64,000 bases of DNA from Korobacter sp963758505 (GTDB lineage Bacteria > Acidobacteriota > Terriglobia > Terriglobales > Acidobacteriaceae), in assembly GCA_963758505.1 (NCBI GenBank), contig CAVWVJ010000001.1:992001-1056000 (forward strand), in the 5' to 3' direction. Shown in pieces: positions 1 through 8,323 of the stretch (positions are counted from its first letter, which is position 1; each line of letters begins with the position of its first letter). Under the pieces are notes generated by a model. The model saw only the letters and a program-made list of their open reading frames with translations, was not told the origin of the DNA and ran no database searches. Made by a program: the position numbers and the translations under genes.

Positions 1-1
1 C

Positions 2-148
2 CAGGGCGGTTTCGATCCGCCGAAGCTGGTACCCGCTACGGCGGCGCTGGCGATTGGGAGCCTGGCGCTGTGTGGGGTGGCGGCGGGCCTTTATCCGGCG
101 AGACGTGCGGCCAATCTCACGCCGGTGGAAGCCCTGAGGAAGGATTAG
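2..148 (+). CDS. MacB/FtsX-type ABC transporter permease, C-terminal fragment (5' end outside window)
   Basis: The first bases encode the last 48 residues of a permease whose start lies left of the window. The frame is open from base 2 to a TAG at 146-148. The translation has one hydrophobic segment (AALAIGSLALCGVAAGLYPA) followed by the family tail ARRAANLTPVEALRKD, which is the usual C-terminal signature of FtsX-domain permeases of MacB/LolC type: last membrane helix, then 'P-A-R-R-A-A...P-x-E-A-L-R'. The next permease starts two bases after the stop, so the two are an operon and probably form a heterodimeric export complex with an ATPase encoded further left. Only the tail is visible, so the substrate is unknown. 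Confidence 0.85.
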   Translation, partial: QGGFDPPKLVPATAALAIGSLALCGVAAGLYPARRAANLTPVEALRKD

Positions 149-149
149 C

Positions 150-1388
150 GTGCGCGACATCCTCGAGGAGGCCTTCGTCGCGCTGCGCTACAACCGGCGT
201 CGCACCATGCTCACCATGCTGGGAATGGCCTGGGGCATTGCGACGGTGGTGTTGCTGCTCGCCTACGGCAACGGATTCGGCGCCGCGATCACAACCATCT
301 TTGCCAGCTTCGGCACGAAAACCATGATCATCGTCCCGGGCCGCTCGTCGATGCAGGCCGGAGGACAGAAGGCCGGCGCCCAGACGCGGTTTACCCTCGA
401 CGACGTTGAGCTGCTGACGACGAACGTGCCGCAGATCACGCGTATCACGCCCGAAGTCGATAAGGACTGCACGGTGCAGTTCGATACCCGAAGCTTCACC
501 TTCCCGGTGACCGGAAGCTATCCCATCGTTGCCGATATCCGCGTGCTTACGATCGACCAGGGACGTTTCTACAACGCGGAGGACGAGGTGCAGCACGCCC
601 GCGTTGCGGTCCTGAGTTCGGAGGCGAAGGAGAAATTATTCTCGGGGCGCAATGCCCTCGGGGAACATGTTCGCATCGACGGCGTCAGCTTCGAAGTGAT
701 TGGGGTACTCAAGGCGAAGATGCAGGAAGGCGACAACGACGTCAACCGCGTGCTCTTCACTCCCTTCACCAGCATGAGCAACATCAAGGATATCCACTAT
801 CTCAGCGACATCTGGATCAGCTACGAGATCGACGATTACCTCGGACTGGAACAGACGCTGCGCAACGTTCTCGCCATCCAGCACCGCTTCAATCCCGCCG
901 ATCGGCGGGCCCTCATGATCTACAGCATCATGACGCAAGTGCATCAATTCGAGGTGATTACCCTTGGCCTCAAGATCCTGCTGACCTTTATCGGCACGCT
1001 CACGCTCGGCATCGGCGGCGTCGGGCTGATGAATATCATGCTTGTGTCGGTCACCCAGCGCACCCGCGAAATCGGCATGGAAAAAGCGTTAGGTTGCCCA
1101 CGCCGTGCCATCTTCCTGCAATTTCTCGCGGAGGCGCTCGCCATCAGCTTCGCCGGAGGAGTCCTGGGCGTGATCCTGGCCTATACCGTATCGCTCTCGG
1201 TGGGACGCCTGACGTTATACAGCGCGATGGCACAGCATGCCGAAGCCGCGGACATCCGCCTGCTGATCGATCCAGGAACCCTGCTGATCGCGACGATGAT
1301 TCTTGCGCTTGTCGGCCTGGTGAGCGGGATCGTGCCCGCCGTCCGGGCCTCGCGGCTCGACCCCATCGAAGCCTTGCGCTACGAGTAG
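150..1388 (+). CDS. MacB-like ABC transporter permease
   Basis: 412-residue inner-membrane permease starting at a GTG one base after the preceding permease stop. Residues about 15-45 form the first membrane helix, followed by a periplasmic MacB_PCD-type core (about 50-260) and the FtsX domain with three C-terminal helices (about 270-300, 325-350 and 375-400). The motif TQRTREIGMEKALGCPRRAI between the first two C-terminal helices is the typical FtsX cytoplasmic loop, and the protein ends PAVRASRLDPIEALRYE as the family does. It should work with an ATP-binding subunit in mechanotransmission-type export of a peptide, lipid or small molecule. The tandem arrangement of two different permeases suggests a heterodimer. 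The cargo cannot be inferred from this window. Confidence 0.88.
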   Translation: MRDILEEAFVALRYNRRRTMLTMLGMAWGIATVVLLLAYGNGFGAAITTIFASFGTKTMIIVPGRSSMQAGGQKAGAQTRFTLDDVELLTTNVPQITRITPEVDKDCTVQFDTRSFTFPVTGSYPIVADIRVLTIDQGRFYNAEDEVQHARVAVLSSEAKEKLFSGRNALGEHVRIDGVSFEVIGVLKAKMQEGDNDVNRVLFTPFTSMSNIKDIHYLSDIWISYEIDDYLGLEQTLRNVLAIQHRFNPADRRALMIYSIMTQVHQFEVITLGLKILLTFIGTLTLGIGGVGLMNIMLVSVTQRTREIGMEKALGCPRRAIFLQFLAEALAISFAGGVLGVILAYTVSLSVGRLTLYSAMAQHAEAADIRLLIDPGTLLIATMILALVGLVSGIVPAVRASRLDPIEALRYE

Positions 1389-1473
1389 GGGCCGATTTCA
1401 CAACGGGGGCCGAGGCATTATCGCAAAGCGCCCGGCCCACCGTTTAAGTTTGTGCGATCATCGAACCAGCCAC

Positions 1474-2265
1474 ATGTCTCTGTCTGGGCCGATCTCGCCA
1501 CTGCACCTCGCGATTGCCGCCCTCGCCGCGTTTCTGGCGGGCGCGATCAACTCCGTCGCGGGCGGCGGAACCTTGATCACGTTTCCCACGCTGATGGCTC
1601 TCGGTTTGCCGCCGGTCATCGCCAATGCCACTAATACCGTCGCGATCTGGCCGGGCTCGCTCGGCAGCCTGTGGGGATTTCGCCGGGAGTTCAAAGAGAC
1701 CGACGCGAAGATGCGATGGATGGTTATTCCCAGCCTGGTGGGTGGGGCTGCGGGAGCGTTGCTCCTGCGTTTCACCCCGCCTTCCGTCTTCGAGAAGATG
1801 GTGCCTTTTCTCATTCTCTTTGCGACGGTCGTCTTTACGGTGCGAGGCCCCATCCAGCGGCTCGTTGGGAAATCGCATCCCGAAGCGCATCGCACCACGC
1901 GATGGTTCGTCACCGCCTTGATCTTCCAGTTGTTTGTGGGCCTCTACGGTGGCTACTTCGGCGCGGGGATCGGCATCATGATGCTTTCGGCGCTCAGCAT
2001 TCTTGGCATGACGGACCTGCTGAAGATGAATGCGCTCACCAGCCTCTACGCGCTCTGCATCAATGGCGTGGCCGCGCTGTTATTCATTTTCGCTAAGATG
2101 GTTTTCTGGCCGTACGTGCTGACGATGGCGATTGCCTCCGTTCTTGGTGGGTACGGGGCCGCCGGCTTCGCCAGGAAAATCGGCAGCGACCGCTTGCGGA
2201 TCGTCGTGATCTGCATCGGATTTTCGATCTCAGGGATTCTTTTCTTCCGGATGTTCCATCACTGA
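1474..2265 (+). CDS. TSUP-family (TauE/SafE) membrane transporter
   Basis: 263-residue polytopic membrane protein. The N-terminal helix contains GAINSVAGGGTLITFPTL, a hallmark of the sulfite exporter TauE/SafE (TSUP) family, and the second half repeats it as GLYGGYFGAGIGIMMLSAL. Seven or eight hydrophobic segments are visible. An in-frame TTG lies at 1450, but the ATG at 1474 gives a start directly before the first helix and is preferred. Family members move sulfite, sulfoacetate, thiosulfate or other small anions; the exact substrate is not evident. The 3' end overlaps the tail of the convergent DUF4254 gene by seven bases. It is not linked to the sulfur operon at 14-18 kb, so a sulfur role here is only a possibility. 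Confidence 0.85.
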   Translation: MSLSGPISPLHLAIAALAAFLAGAINSVAGGGTLITFPTLMALGLPPVIANATNTVAIWPGSLGSLWGFRREFKETDAKMRWMVIPSLVGGAAGALLLRFTPPSVFEKMVPFLILFATVVFTVRGPIQRLVGKSHPEAHRTTRWFVTALIFQLFVGLYGGYFGAGIGIMMLSALSILGMTDLLKMNALTSLYALCINGVAALLFIFAKMVFWPYVLTMAIASVLGGYGAAGFARKIGSDRLRIVVICIGFSISGILFFRMFHH

Positions 2266-2861
2266 TCGCGCCTGGCGTTGTACACCGCCGGGTTCAGCGA
2301 CGCTTCGTTGTACATCTTGAGTTGGCGGTAAAGTTTAAAACGTCGGCGGCCACCGAGCACATCGGCCCAGAGCGCATCGAGGGCGCCGGCGAGATCGTCG
2401 CGTTGTTCGACGAGAATTGCCATCCGTTCGCGATTCGTCTCCGCGTGACCTTCGGGCGCGTCCGCCCGGCCGATCTCCTGTTGGGTGTGGTAGATCTTCA
2501 ACGACAGGATCGACAGACGGTCGAGGATGAGTCCGATGCTTTCGGAGTTCAGCGGCGCATCGGGGCGGGGAAGACCTTGCTTTCCGAGCTCCGCAAGTGC
2601 GAACAGGTCACAGCGCTCCATCAAGTTGTTGCGATGCTGGTTGATCCGGTCGATGGTGCGCTTCACGTCGGCAACTGCAGCATCCGGCGCGCCGGGAACG
2701 CGGGCCTTGTCCTCTTCATGCCAGAGTTGAAAATTAGCGTAATGCTGCTGCTCGACGGAGCCCTCGAAATCCGCTGACGTGTGCTCGAAATTCGGGGGCT
2801 CGTCATGCCAGTGTTTCGTCCACTGATCGTGGAGTTGGGTAATCTTGCTCGCGTTAACCAT
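2259..2861 (-). CDS. DUF4254 domain protein, coupled to gmhA
   Basis: 200-residue, mostly helical soluble protein. The segment ELGKQGLPRPDAPLNSESIG followed by ILDRLSILSLKIYH matches the conserved core of the DUF4254 family, which has no established biochemical function. The start is taken as the ATG at 2861, whose first base is also the last base of the upstream gmhA-like TAA stop. An upstream in-frame start exists but would lie inside gmhA. This one-base overlap implies translational coupling. DUF4254 genes occur in lipopolysaccharide or heptose contexts, which fits a role linked to the phosphoheptose isomerase next door, but that is an inference from position. Confidence 0.8.
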   Translation of the reverse strand: MVNASKITQLHDQWTKHWHDEPPNFEHTSADFEGSVEQQHYANFQLWHEEDKARVPGAPDAAVADVKRTIDRINQHRNNLMERCDLFALAELGKQGLPRPDAPLNSESIGLILDRLSILSLKIYHTQQEIGRADAPEGHAETNRERMAILVEQRDDLAGALDALWADVLGGRRRFKLYRQLKMYNEASLNPAVYNARRDQ

Positions 2862-3448
2862 TACGCTTGCCGCACCCATTCCGATTCCACGTAATCGGAG
2901 AGCAGGTGCCCGATGAGGATGTGACACTCCTGGATGCGCGCCGTGGAGGACGATTCGACAGCAATGCAGCTATCCGCCAGGTTGCGCATCTTGCATTCGC
3001 CGGCACGCGTCAGGGAAACGGTGTAGGCGCCGATCTCTTTCGCGCGCTGCAGCGCCAGGCAAACATTCGCGCTGTTTCCGGAGGTCGAGAGGCCGACCAC
3101 GACGTCCCCCGGCCGGCAGAGTGCCTCGATCTGCCGGGCAAAGACCTTCTCATAACCGTAATCGTTTCCGATCGCGGTGAGGACGGACGTATCCGTGGTC
3201 AACGCAATCGAGGCGAAGCCCGTGCGTTCGCGGGTGTAGCGCCCTACGAATTCCGCGGCGAGATGTTGCGAATCCGCGGCGCTTCCGCCGTTGCCGCACC
3301 ATAGGACCTTGTTGCCCGCCTGCAAACAGGTGAGCATCCTGCGCGCAACGTGAAGGATGATTTCCTGCTGCGACGCGAGCTGCTGCACGACTTCGGCGTG
3401 TTCGCGGATCGTCTGGTGAAACATGGACTCAGGGAAGCTTTCGGGCAT
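2861..3448 (-). CDS. gmhA: Phosphoheptose isomerase (SIS domain, GmhA-like)
   Basis: 195-residue SIS-domain protein. GmhA converts sedoheptulose 7-phosphate to D-glycero-D-manno-heptose 7-phosphate, the first step of ADP- or GDP-heptose synthesis for LPS core or surface glycans. The motif CGNGGSAADSQHLAAEFVGR contains the substrate loop and the His/Glu metal and catalytic positions. GLSTSGNSANV is the second sugar-phosphate loop and ECHILIGHLL the C-terminal metal His region. The start is placed at the ATG at 3448, which has GGAG about ten bases upstream; starts at 3472 and 3424 are possible. It shares its last base with the start of the DUF4254 gene. No other heptose genes (hldE, gmhB) are in the window. 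Confidence 0.88.
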   Translation of the reverse strand: MPESFPESMFHQTIREHAEVVQQLASQQEIILHVARRMLTCLQAGNKVLWCGNGGSAADSQHLAAEFVGRYTRERTGFASIALTTDTSVLTAIGNDYGYEKVFARQIEALCRPGDVVVGLSTSGNSANVCLALQRAKEIGAYTVSLTRAGECKMRNLADSCIAVESSSTARIQECHILIGHLLSDYVESEWVRQA

Positions 3449-3517
3449 GCAGGTGCTACTCCGGCGGTTCACCTTGGAATCGATGGGACCGGTCTATGAT
3501 AGACGCTCCGAGCGCAG

Positions 3518-4159
3518 CTACAAACCTCCCGTCTCGGCCGGAGTGCTGTCATCCTCGGTACCCTCCCACAGCGCTCCGCACGCATGGCATCTCCAGCGGT
3601 TGGCGGCAAATGGGATTGGCACGTTAAGCCACATGCTGGCGTAGGTGGGTAGCTTATCGAGCGATTCGAAGCTGATGTCGGTGGACTGGCATTTCTGACA
3701 TTTCGGCTGCTCGTACTCGCCGACACCTTCGACATCAAAATTGTCCGGGATGGGCTGCGAGAGGACTTCGATGGCGGCCTGCGCATCCTCGGCTTTCACG
3801 TAAATCTTCACGCCACCAACCAGGTTGGAGATGAACCAGTCCATGCGCACCATGTTGTCATCCCCCAGCGAATTCTCAATTCCCGCGGAGTCGAGCTGTC
3901 CCTTGGCGAGAAGCGCTTCATGCAGGTTCGTGAAACGTCCCACCATCACAGGTGGGACGCTGCCGGCATAGTCGAGAGCTGGTTCCGGTTCCGCGGGTGT
4001 AGGCAGAGCAAGACCGCGCCGGCTCATTTCATGCTTCAATGCCTCTCTGGCTGCATCGCTAAGGTCTTCGGGCTCCGCAGAGAGGAGGGAGAGTTCTGCA
4101 TCAGACATGCCCCGGTAGAGTTCGGTAAGCCTTTGGATTTCCCGGTTGTGTTCGGCCAT
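3518..4159 (-). CDS. DUF2007-like protein with C-terminal zinc ribbon
   Basis: 213-residue soluble protein in three parts. Residues about 1-55 are helical and charged (a 'MSDAELSLLSAEPEDLSDAA' type segment). Residues about 70-140 (VMVGRFTNLHEALLAKGQLD...VGGVKIYVKAEDAQAAIEVL) resemble the DUF2007 'putative signal-transducing' fold, a small alpha-beta domain. The C terminus has two CxxC pairs (CQKCQS and CHACG), a zinc ribbon. It is monocistronic, between gmhA and the divergent phosphate transporter. No function is known. The similar layout in other bacteria suggests a regulatory or protein-interaction role, but nothing here shows a partner. Confidence 0.7.
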   Translation of the reverse strand: MAEHNREIQRLTELYRGMSDAELSLLSAEPEDLSDAAREALKHEMSRRGLALPTPAEPEPALDYAGSVPPVMVGRFTNLHEALLAKGQLDSAGIENSLGDDNMVRMDWFISNLVGGVKIYVKAEDAQAAIEVLSQPIPDNFDVEGVGEYEQPKCQKCQSTDISFESLDKLPTYASMWLNVPIPFAANRWRCHACGALWEGTEDDSTPAETGGL

Positions 4160-4350
4160 GACAGATCGAAAGCAGTCTATCTTCTCGCCCGAGGCGAGTC
4201 ACTGTCCTTTGTGAAAGCAACGATTTCGAATGGTGCGACTGCAGCTTTTCTCCGAACTTTAACTTTCGCGTCGAAACTGAGCCTGTAATCTCCAGCCGCT
4301 GAGGGATTCCTCAAGTAAGCGCGGCGCTACGCAAGATTGCCAGGAGATCT

Positions 4351-5970
4351 ATGGCTACAGTTTCCGCTTCACCTTCACCTACTCCACTTCCTTCTCACTC
4401 CGTCAGTGCGAAAATGGCCAAAGGGCCGGGAAAAATCGGCACCATGATTTTCGGCTCGGTGCTGGCTGTGGGCGTGGTTTACGCGGCCTCCCACCTGGTG
4501 AAGGACCTGTCCGGGGTTCATCCCACTTCGCTCTTCCCCTACGTCCTGCTCGGGGTCGCGCTGCTGGTCGCGCTCGGTTTCGAATTCGTGAACGGTTTTC
4601 ACGACACCGCCAACGCCGTCGCGACGGTGATCTATACCCATTCGCTCGATCCGCATATCGCGGTCGCGTGGTCGGGAACCTGGAATTTTCTTGGGGTGAT
4701 GGTATCGAGCGGCGCCGTGGCCTTCGGCATTATCTCGTTGTTGCCGGTTGAATTGATCCTGCAAGTCGGCAGCGGCGCGGGCTTCGCCATGGTGTTTGCT
4801 TTACTCGTTGCCGCCATTATCTGGAATTTGGGAACGTGGTGGTTGGGACTGCCGGCGTCGAGTTCGCACACTTTGATCGGCTCGGTCATTGGAGTCGGCA
4901 TCGCGAACCAGTTGATGTCGGTAAAGACTGGTACCAGCGGCGTGGACTGGGGGCAGGCGACCAAGATCGGCCAGAGCCTGCTGCTCTCACCGCTGGTTGG
5001 TTTCGGGTGCGCCGCCCTGCTGCTGCTCGTCGGCAAGGCGCTCATTCGCGATCCGCGGCTCTACGAGGCTCCCAAGGGAACCGAGCCGCCGCCGTTCTGG
5101 ATCCGAGCGCTGCTCATTCTTACCTGCACCGGCGTGAGCTTTTTCCACGGATCGAACGATGGGCAAAAAGGCATGGGCTTGATCATGCTGATCCTCATCG
5201 GCACCGTACCCACAGCCTACGCCCTCAATCATGCGTTCACGCCGCAGCAGTCGATGGATTTCGTCGCCGCCTCGCAGGCCGCGTCCAACGCGCTCGACCA
5301 CTACATCGACAAGAATGCGGTGGTAGTGGATCCGCGCGATGATGTGCAGCAGTATGTCCGCGACAAGAATTTCACGGCGAGCACGATGTTAGCTTTGCGT
5401 AACCTTGTGACCGACATCAGCAACGAGGCTGCACTCTACAAGGAACTGAAAAACGTCCCGCAGGACCAGGTGCGCAACCTGCGCAACGATATGTACCTCG
5501 TCTCCGAGGCGCTGCGTTTGATGAAAAAGAGCGGCAAGCCGGCGATCACGGCGGCTGACTGGACGGTCCTCGACAATTACAAGAAGAACCACGTCGATCT
5601 CGCCACCAAGTTCATTCCCGCATGGGTCAAGGTTGCGGTGGCCATCGCCCTCGGACTCGGCACGATGGTCGGCTGGAAGCGCATTGTCGTGACGGTCGGC
5701 GAAAAGATCGGCAAAGATCACCTCACCTACGGGCAGGGCGCAGCGGCCGAGATTACCGCCATGGCTACGATCGGCGCCGCCGACTGGTTTGGGTTGCCGG
5801 TGAGTACGACCCACGTGTTGTCGTCCGGTGTCGCGGGGACGATGGCCGCGAATCACTCTGGCTTGCAGTGGGCCACGGTACGAAACCTGCTGCTGGCTTG
5901 GGTGCTCACGTTGCCGGCTTCGATCATGCTCTCCGGGACGCTGTTCTGGGCCTTCCGCCACCTGTCCTAG
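4351..5970 (+). CDS. Inorganic phosphate transporter, Pit family
   Basis: 539-residue integral membrane protein for low-affinity metal-phosphate/H+ symport. Both inverted family repeats are visible: GFEFVNGFHDTANAVATVIY in the N-terminal half and FFHGSNDGQKGMGLIM in the middle, plus the paired signatures LPASSSHTLIGSVIGVG and LPVSTTHVLSSGVAGTM. A long hydrophilic segment of about 140 residues (roughly 300-430) separates the halves, as in PitA proteins. The ATG at 4351 follows AGGAG six bases upstream. No PhoU-like pit accessory gene is adjacent; the following gene is an unrelated YdeI-like protein. There is no visible Pho box. Confidence 0.92.
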   Translation: MATVSASPSPTPLPSHSVSAKMAKGPGKIGTMIFGSVLAVGVVYAASHLVKDLSGVHPTSLFPYVLLGVALLVALGFEFVNGFHDTANAVATVIYTHSLDPHIAVAWSGTWNFLGVMVSSGAVAFGIISLLPVELILQVGSGAGFAMVFALLVAAIIWNLGTWWLGLPASSSHTLIGSVIGVGIANQLMSVKTGTSGVDWGQATKIGQSLLLSPLVGFGCAALLLLVGKALIRDPRLYEAPKGTEPPPFWIRALLILTCTGVSFFHGSNDGQKGMGLIMLILIGTVPTAYALNHAFTPQQSMDFVAASQAASNALDHYIDKNAVVVDPRDDVQQYVRDKNFTASTMLALRNLVTDISNEAALYKELKNVPQDQVRNLRNDMYLVSEALRLMKKSGKPAITAADWTVLDNYKKNHVDLATKFIPAWVKVAVAIALGLGTMVGWKRIVVTVGEKIGKDHLTYGQGAAAEITAMATIGAADWFGLPVSTTHVLSSGVAGTMAANHSGLQWATVRNLLLAWVLTLPASIMLSGTLFWAFRHLS

Positions 5971-6019
5971 CGGGAAAATAATTTGCCAGCGAGGGCGCGA
6001 TGCCTGAAAATATCGCGCC

Positions 6020-6616
6020 ATGGCAAATCGCGATAAACGCGTTGACGCATACATCGAAAAGGCGGCGCCCTTCGCGCAACCGATCCTTCGCCACCTGCGG
6101 GAACTGGTGCACGAAGCCTGCCCTGAGGTCGAGGAAGAGATCAAGTGGAGCTTCCCGAATTTTAGCTACAAGGGCATGTTCTGCGGGATGGCTGCGTTCA
6201 AGCAGCATTGCGCCTTCAACTTCTGGAAGGGCTCGCTGATTCTGGGGACCAAAGAGAAAGATGGCATGGGCGGCTTTGGGAAAGTGAAGTCCATCGACGA
6301 CTTACCCCCGAGAAAGGTGCTCCTCGGCTACCTCAAGGAGGCTAAGCGCCTCAACGACGAAGGAATCGCCAAGCAAAAGCCGAAGCCCTCGAAGACAAAG
6401 AAAGAGCTGGTTGTACCGCCGTACTTCCTGACGGCTGTGAAGAAAAACCAGAAGGCGCTCGCCGCCTTCGAAGCGTTCTCTCCCAGCCACAAGAAGGAAT
6501 ATGTCGAGTGGGTCACGGAAGCGAAGACCGACGAGACGCGCGATCGCCGCTTAGCGACCACCGTCGAGTGGCTCGCACAAGGGAAGTCGCGCAACTGGAA
6601 ATACGAGCGCTGCTGA
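6020..6616 (+). CDS. YdeI/OmdA-associated protein with DUF1801 domain
   Basis: 198-residue soluble protein. The N-terminal half (VDAYIEKAAPFAQPILRHLR ... EIKWSFPNFSYKGMFCGMAA) is a DUF1801/YdhG-like fold. The C-terminal part (VPPYFLTAVKKNQKALAAFE, FSPSHKKEYVEWVTEAKTDE) is the OmdA (bacteriocin-protection, YdeI) domain, with the characteristic S-x-x-x-K-K-E-Y-x-x-W motif. Proteins with this two-domain layout are common in Acidobacteriota and Bacteroidota and are annotated as YdeI/OmpD-associated; the biochemical role is unproven. It is probably transcribed alone or with the Pit gene 50 bases upstream. The ATG at 6020 is used; a second ATG at 6001 is out of frame. Confidence 0.85.
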   Translation: MANRDKRVDAYIEKAAPFAQPILRHLRELVHEACPEVEEEIKWSFPNFSYKGMFCGMAAFKQHCAFNFWKGSLILGTKEKDGMGGFGKVKSIDDLPPRKVLLGYLKEAKRLNDEGIAKQKPKPSKTKKELVVPPYFLTAVKKNQKALAAFEAFSPSHKKEYVEWVTEAKTDETRDRRLATTVEWLAQGKSRNWKYERC

Positions 6617-6750
6617 TCTACTGGCTGGAACCGGCAGCCGCGCGGCATCTGACCAAACTGTCATCTGCCGGAAAGTCTTCGTACTCTCGATTTTGCGTAC
6701 AATATCGTCTATTCAAGCATTCTCTCGTCGATCGCAAGATCCGGAGTTCC

Positions 6751-8139
6751 ATGCGGTTTACCTGGGCAGTCGTTGCGGTTTTTGTTTCCGGTAGCTGGTT
6801 GTGTGCGCAAACGCTTTCTATTCGCCCTACGACGGGAAACTCGCCGTCGGCGAAACCTGCTGCTCCGCCGGATACTGCCATTGACCTGACAGTTCCCGCC
6901 GGAACCCCCATCAAGATTGCCCTGGACCAGGAGATCAAGGTTCAGAAGGCCGGACAGCCGGTACACGGCAAGGTTATCGAACCGGTCTATGCCTTCGACA
7001 AACTGGTGGTGCCGAGCGGTACCGAAGCCCTGGGCACGATCGCCCGCATCGACGAGGTCTCGAAGACGACCCGCACCTTCTCCGCCTTGAACGCCAACTT
7101 CTCTCCCGCGCATCCTGTGCACGTCGCATTTCACGAACTGGTGCTTGCGGATGGGCGCCATCTCCCGATCGATACCGTCGTCACCCCCGCGTCGAACGGC
7201 GTGCTGCAGTTCGTAGCCGCGCGGGCCCGCACCGATTCCGAGGCCAACAACGAGCACAAGAACATCGCCTCCCGCAAACTTTCCGAGGCGCGCGACCAGG
7301 CAAGGCAGCAGTGGGACAGCGCCATGAACCAGTTGCACGACCCTGGCAAGATACATAAGCTCAAGCGCATGGCTGAAGCCGAGCTGCCCTATCACAACCA
7401 GTATCTCGATAACGGCTCAAGCTTCGATGCCGACCTGAAGCAGCCGCTCGATTTCGGAACGGAAAAGGTAAAAGCTGAAACCCTGGCGAAGATCGCTTCC
7501 GTGCCTCCAACCGGCGGCGTGGTGCATGCCCGCCTTGCGAGTTCGCTAAGTTCCGCAACCGCCAGGAAGGGCGAGCCCGTGGTGGCCATCCTTACCGAGC
7601 CGCTTACGGTTTCGGATCAGCTTCTGTTGCCGGTTGGCACGCGCATCACCGGATCGGTCATGGAGGTGCGCCCGGCGCGGCGTTTGAAACACAACGGCCA
7701 GCTCCGCATTCTCTTCCATGAGGTCGAGCTGCCCAACGGACTGGAACAGAAGATCGAGTCGAGCATTGAAGGCGTGCAGGTAGCGCGGGGCGAAAATCTT
7801 TCTCTTGACGCCGAAGGCGGAGCGCAGGTCACTACTCCTCGTACTCGTTACTTCGCCACCGCGATCCAAGTAGCGCTTGCCACCTCAGTCATCGGCGATC
7901 GCGATGCCGGCAAGGCTGTGCCCGACCAGGGCAGCATGGGAAGCGCCGCGGCGAACGGGGCCTCCGGATTTCGCCTCGTCGGCGCGCTGGTGGCGGCCGT
8001 TGCGCATACCCGGGTCGTCAGCTCCGGCTTCGGCATCTACGGCGCTGGGATGTCCGTCTATTCCCATTTCCTAGCCCGGGGCAACGACGTTGTCTATCCC
8101 AAAGATATGTCGATGGTCATCGGGCTCGGCACGAGATAG
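6751..8139 (+). CDS. Secreted protein with duplicated TrbI/VirB10-like beta domain (unknown function)
   Basis: 462-residue exported protein. The frame is open upstream, but the ATG at 6751 is chosen because it begins a clear signal peptide (MRFTWAVVAVFVSGSWLCAQ) and follows GGAG by five bases. The mature part holds two related modules. The first, near residues 50-150, reads VPAGTPIKIALDQEIKVQKA, then FDKLVVPSGTEALGTIARID and FHELVLADGRHLPI. The second, near 250-360, reads GGVVHARLASSLSSATARKG, then SDQLLLPVGTRITGSVMEVR and FHEVELPNGLEQKI. This 'allowed values, then LxxPxGTxxxGxV' pattern resembles the beta-barrel of TrbI/VirB10, but no secretion genes are nearby. A C-terminal hydrophobic stretch follows. 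Function is unknown. Confidence 0.7.
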   Translation: MRFTWAVVAVFVSGSWLCAQTLSIRPTTGNSPSAKPAAPPDTAIDLTVPAGTPIKIALDQEIKVQKAGQPVHGKVIEPVYAFDKLVVPSGTEALGTIARIDEVSKTTRTFSALNANFSPAHPVHVAFHELVLADGRHLPIDTVVTPASNGVLQFVAARARTDSEANNEHKNIASRKLSEARDQARQQWDSAMNQLHDPGKIHKLKRMAEAELPYHNQYLDNGSSFDADLKQPLDFGTEKVKAETLAKIASVPPTGGVVHARLASSLSSATARKGEPVVAILTEPLTVSDQLLLPVGTRITGSVMEVRPARRLKHNGQLRILFHEVELPNGLEQKIESSIEGVQVARGENLSLDAEGGAQVTTPRTRYFATAIQVALATSVIGDRDAGKAVPDQGSMGSAAANGASGFRLVGALVAAVAHTRVVSSGFGIYGAGMSVYSHFLARGNDVVYPKDMSMVIGLGTR

Positions 8140-8187
8140 AACCTCGACCGGTAAGGTATCGCCCGCGTCCAGCTAACTTCAAAAGAA

Positions 8188-8242
8188 CAGCAGGTCCTGC
8201 GTCGCTTTGCTCCCCTGGATGACAAGAGGGAGTATCGGTGAC
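8188..8242. repeat. Dispersed intergenic repeat, family 1 copy A
   Basis: About 55 bases between the convergent 6751-8139 and OmpA genes that match the segment at 59504-59559 over nearly their whole length (CAGCAGGTCC..., ...CGTCGCT.TGCTCC, TGGATGACAAGAGGGAG, GGTGAC). A related sequence ending in GGATGACAA occurs at 56821 and 62991. It has no coding potential and sits in an intergenic space, as expected of a REP-like or other small dispersed element. Confidence 0.6.
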
Positions 8243-8279
8243 AGACGCATGAGCATCCATGTTATCCACAAATACGAAA

Positions 8280-8307
8280 GGCACGATCCGAAGATCGTGC
8301 CCCTTTT
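8280..8307. terminator. Intrinsic terminator between convergent genes
   Basis: Perfect 9-bp stem GGCACGATC / GATCGTGCC with a CGAA tetraloop, followed by CCTTTT on the plus strand and by TTTC on the minus strand. It lies between the stop of the secreted protein at 8139 (+) and the stop of the OmpA gene at 8324 (-), so it can serve both. Confidence 0.75.
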
Positions 8308-8323
8308 CCCTCAACCAATTTCG

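Noticed and set aside
5389..6144. 251-codon minus-strand ORF opposite the Pit transporter
   Set aside because: Antisense to strong Pit signatures; no family features.
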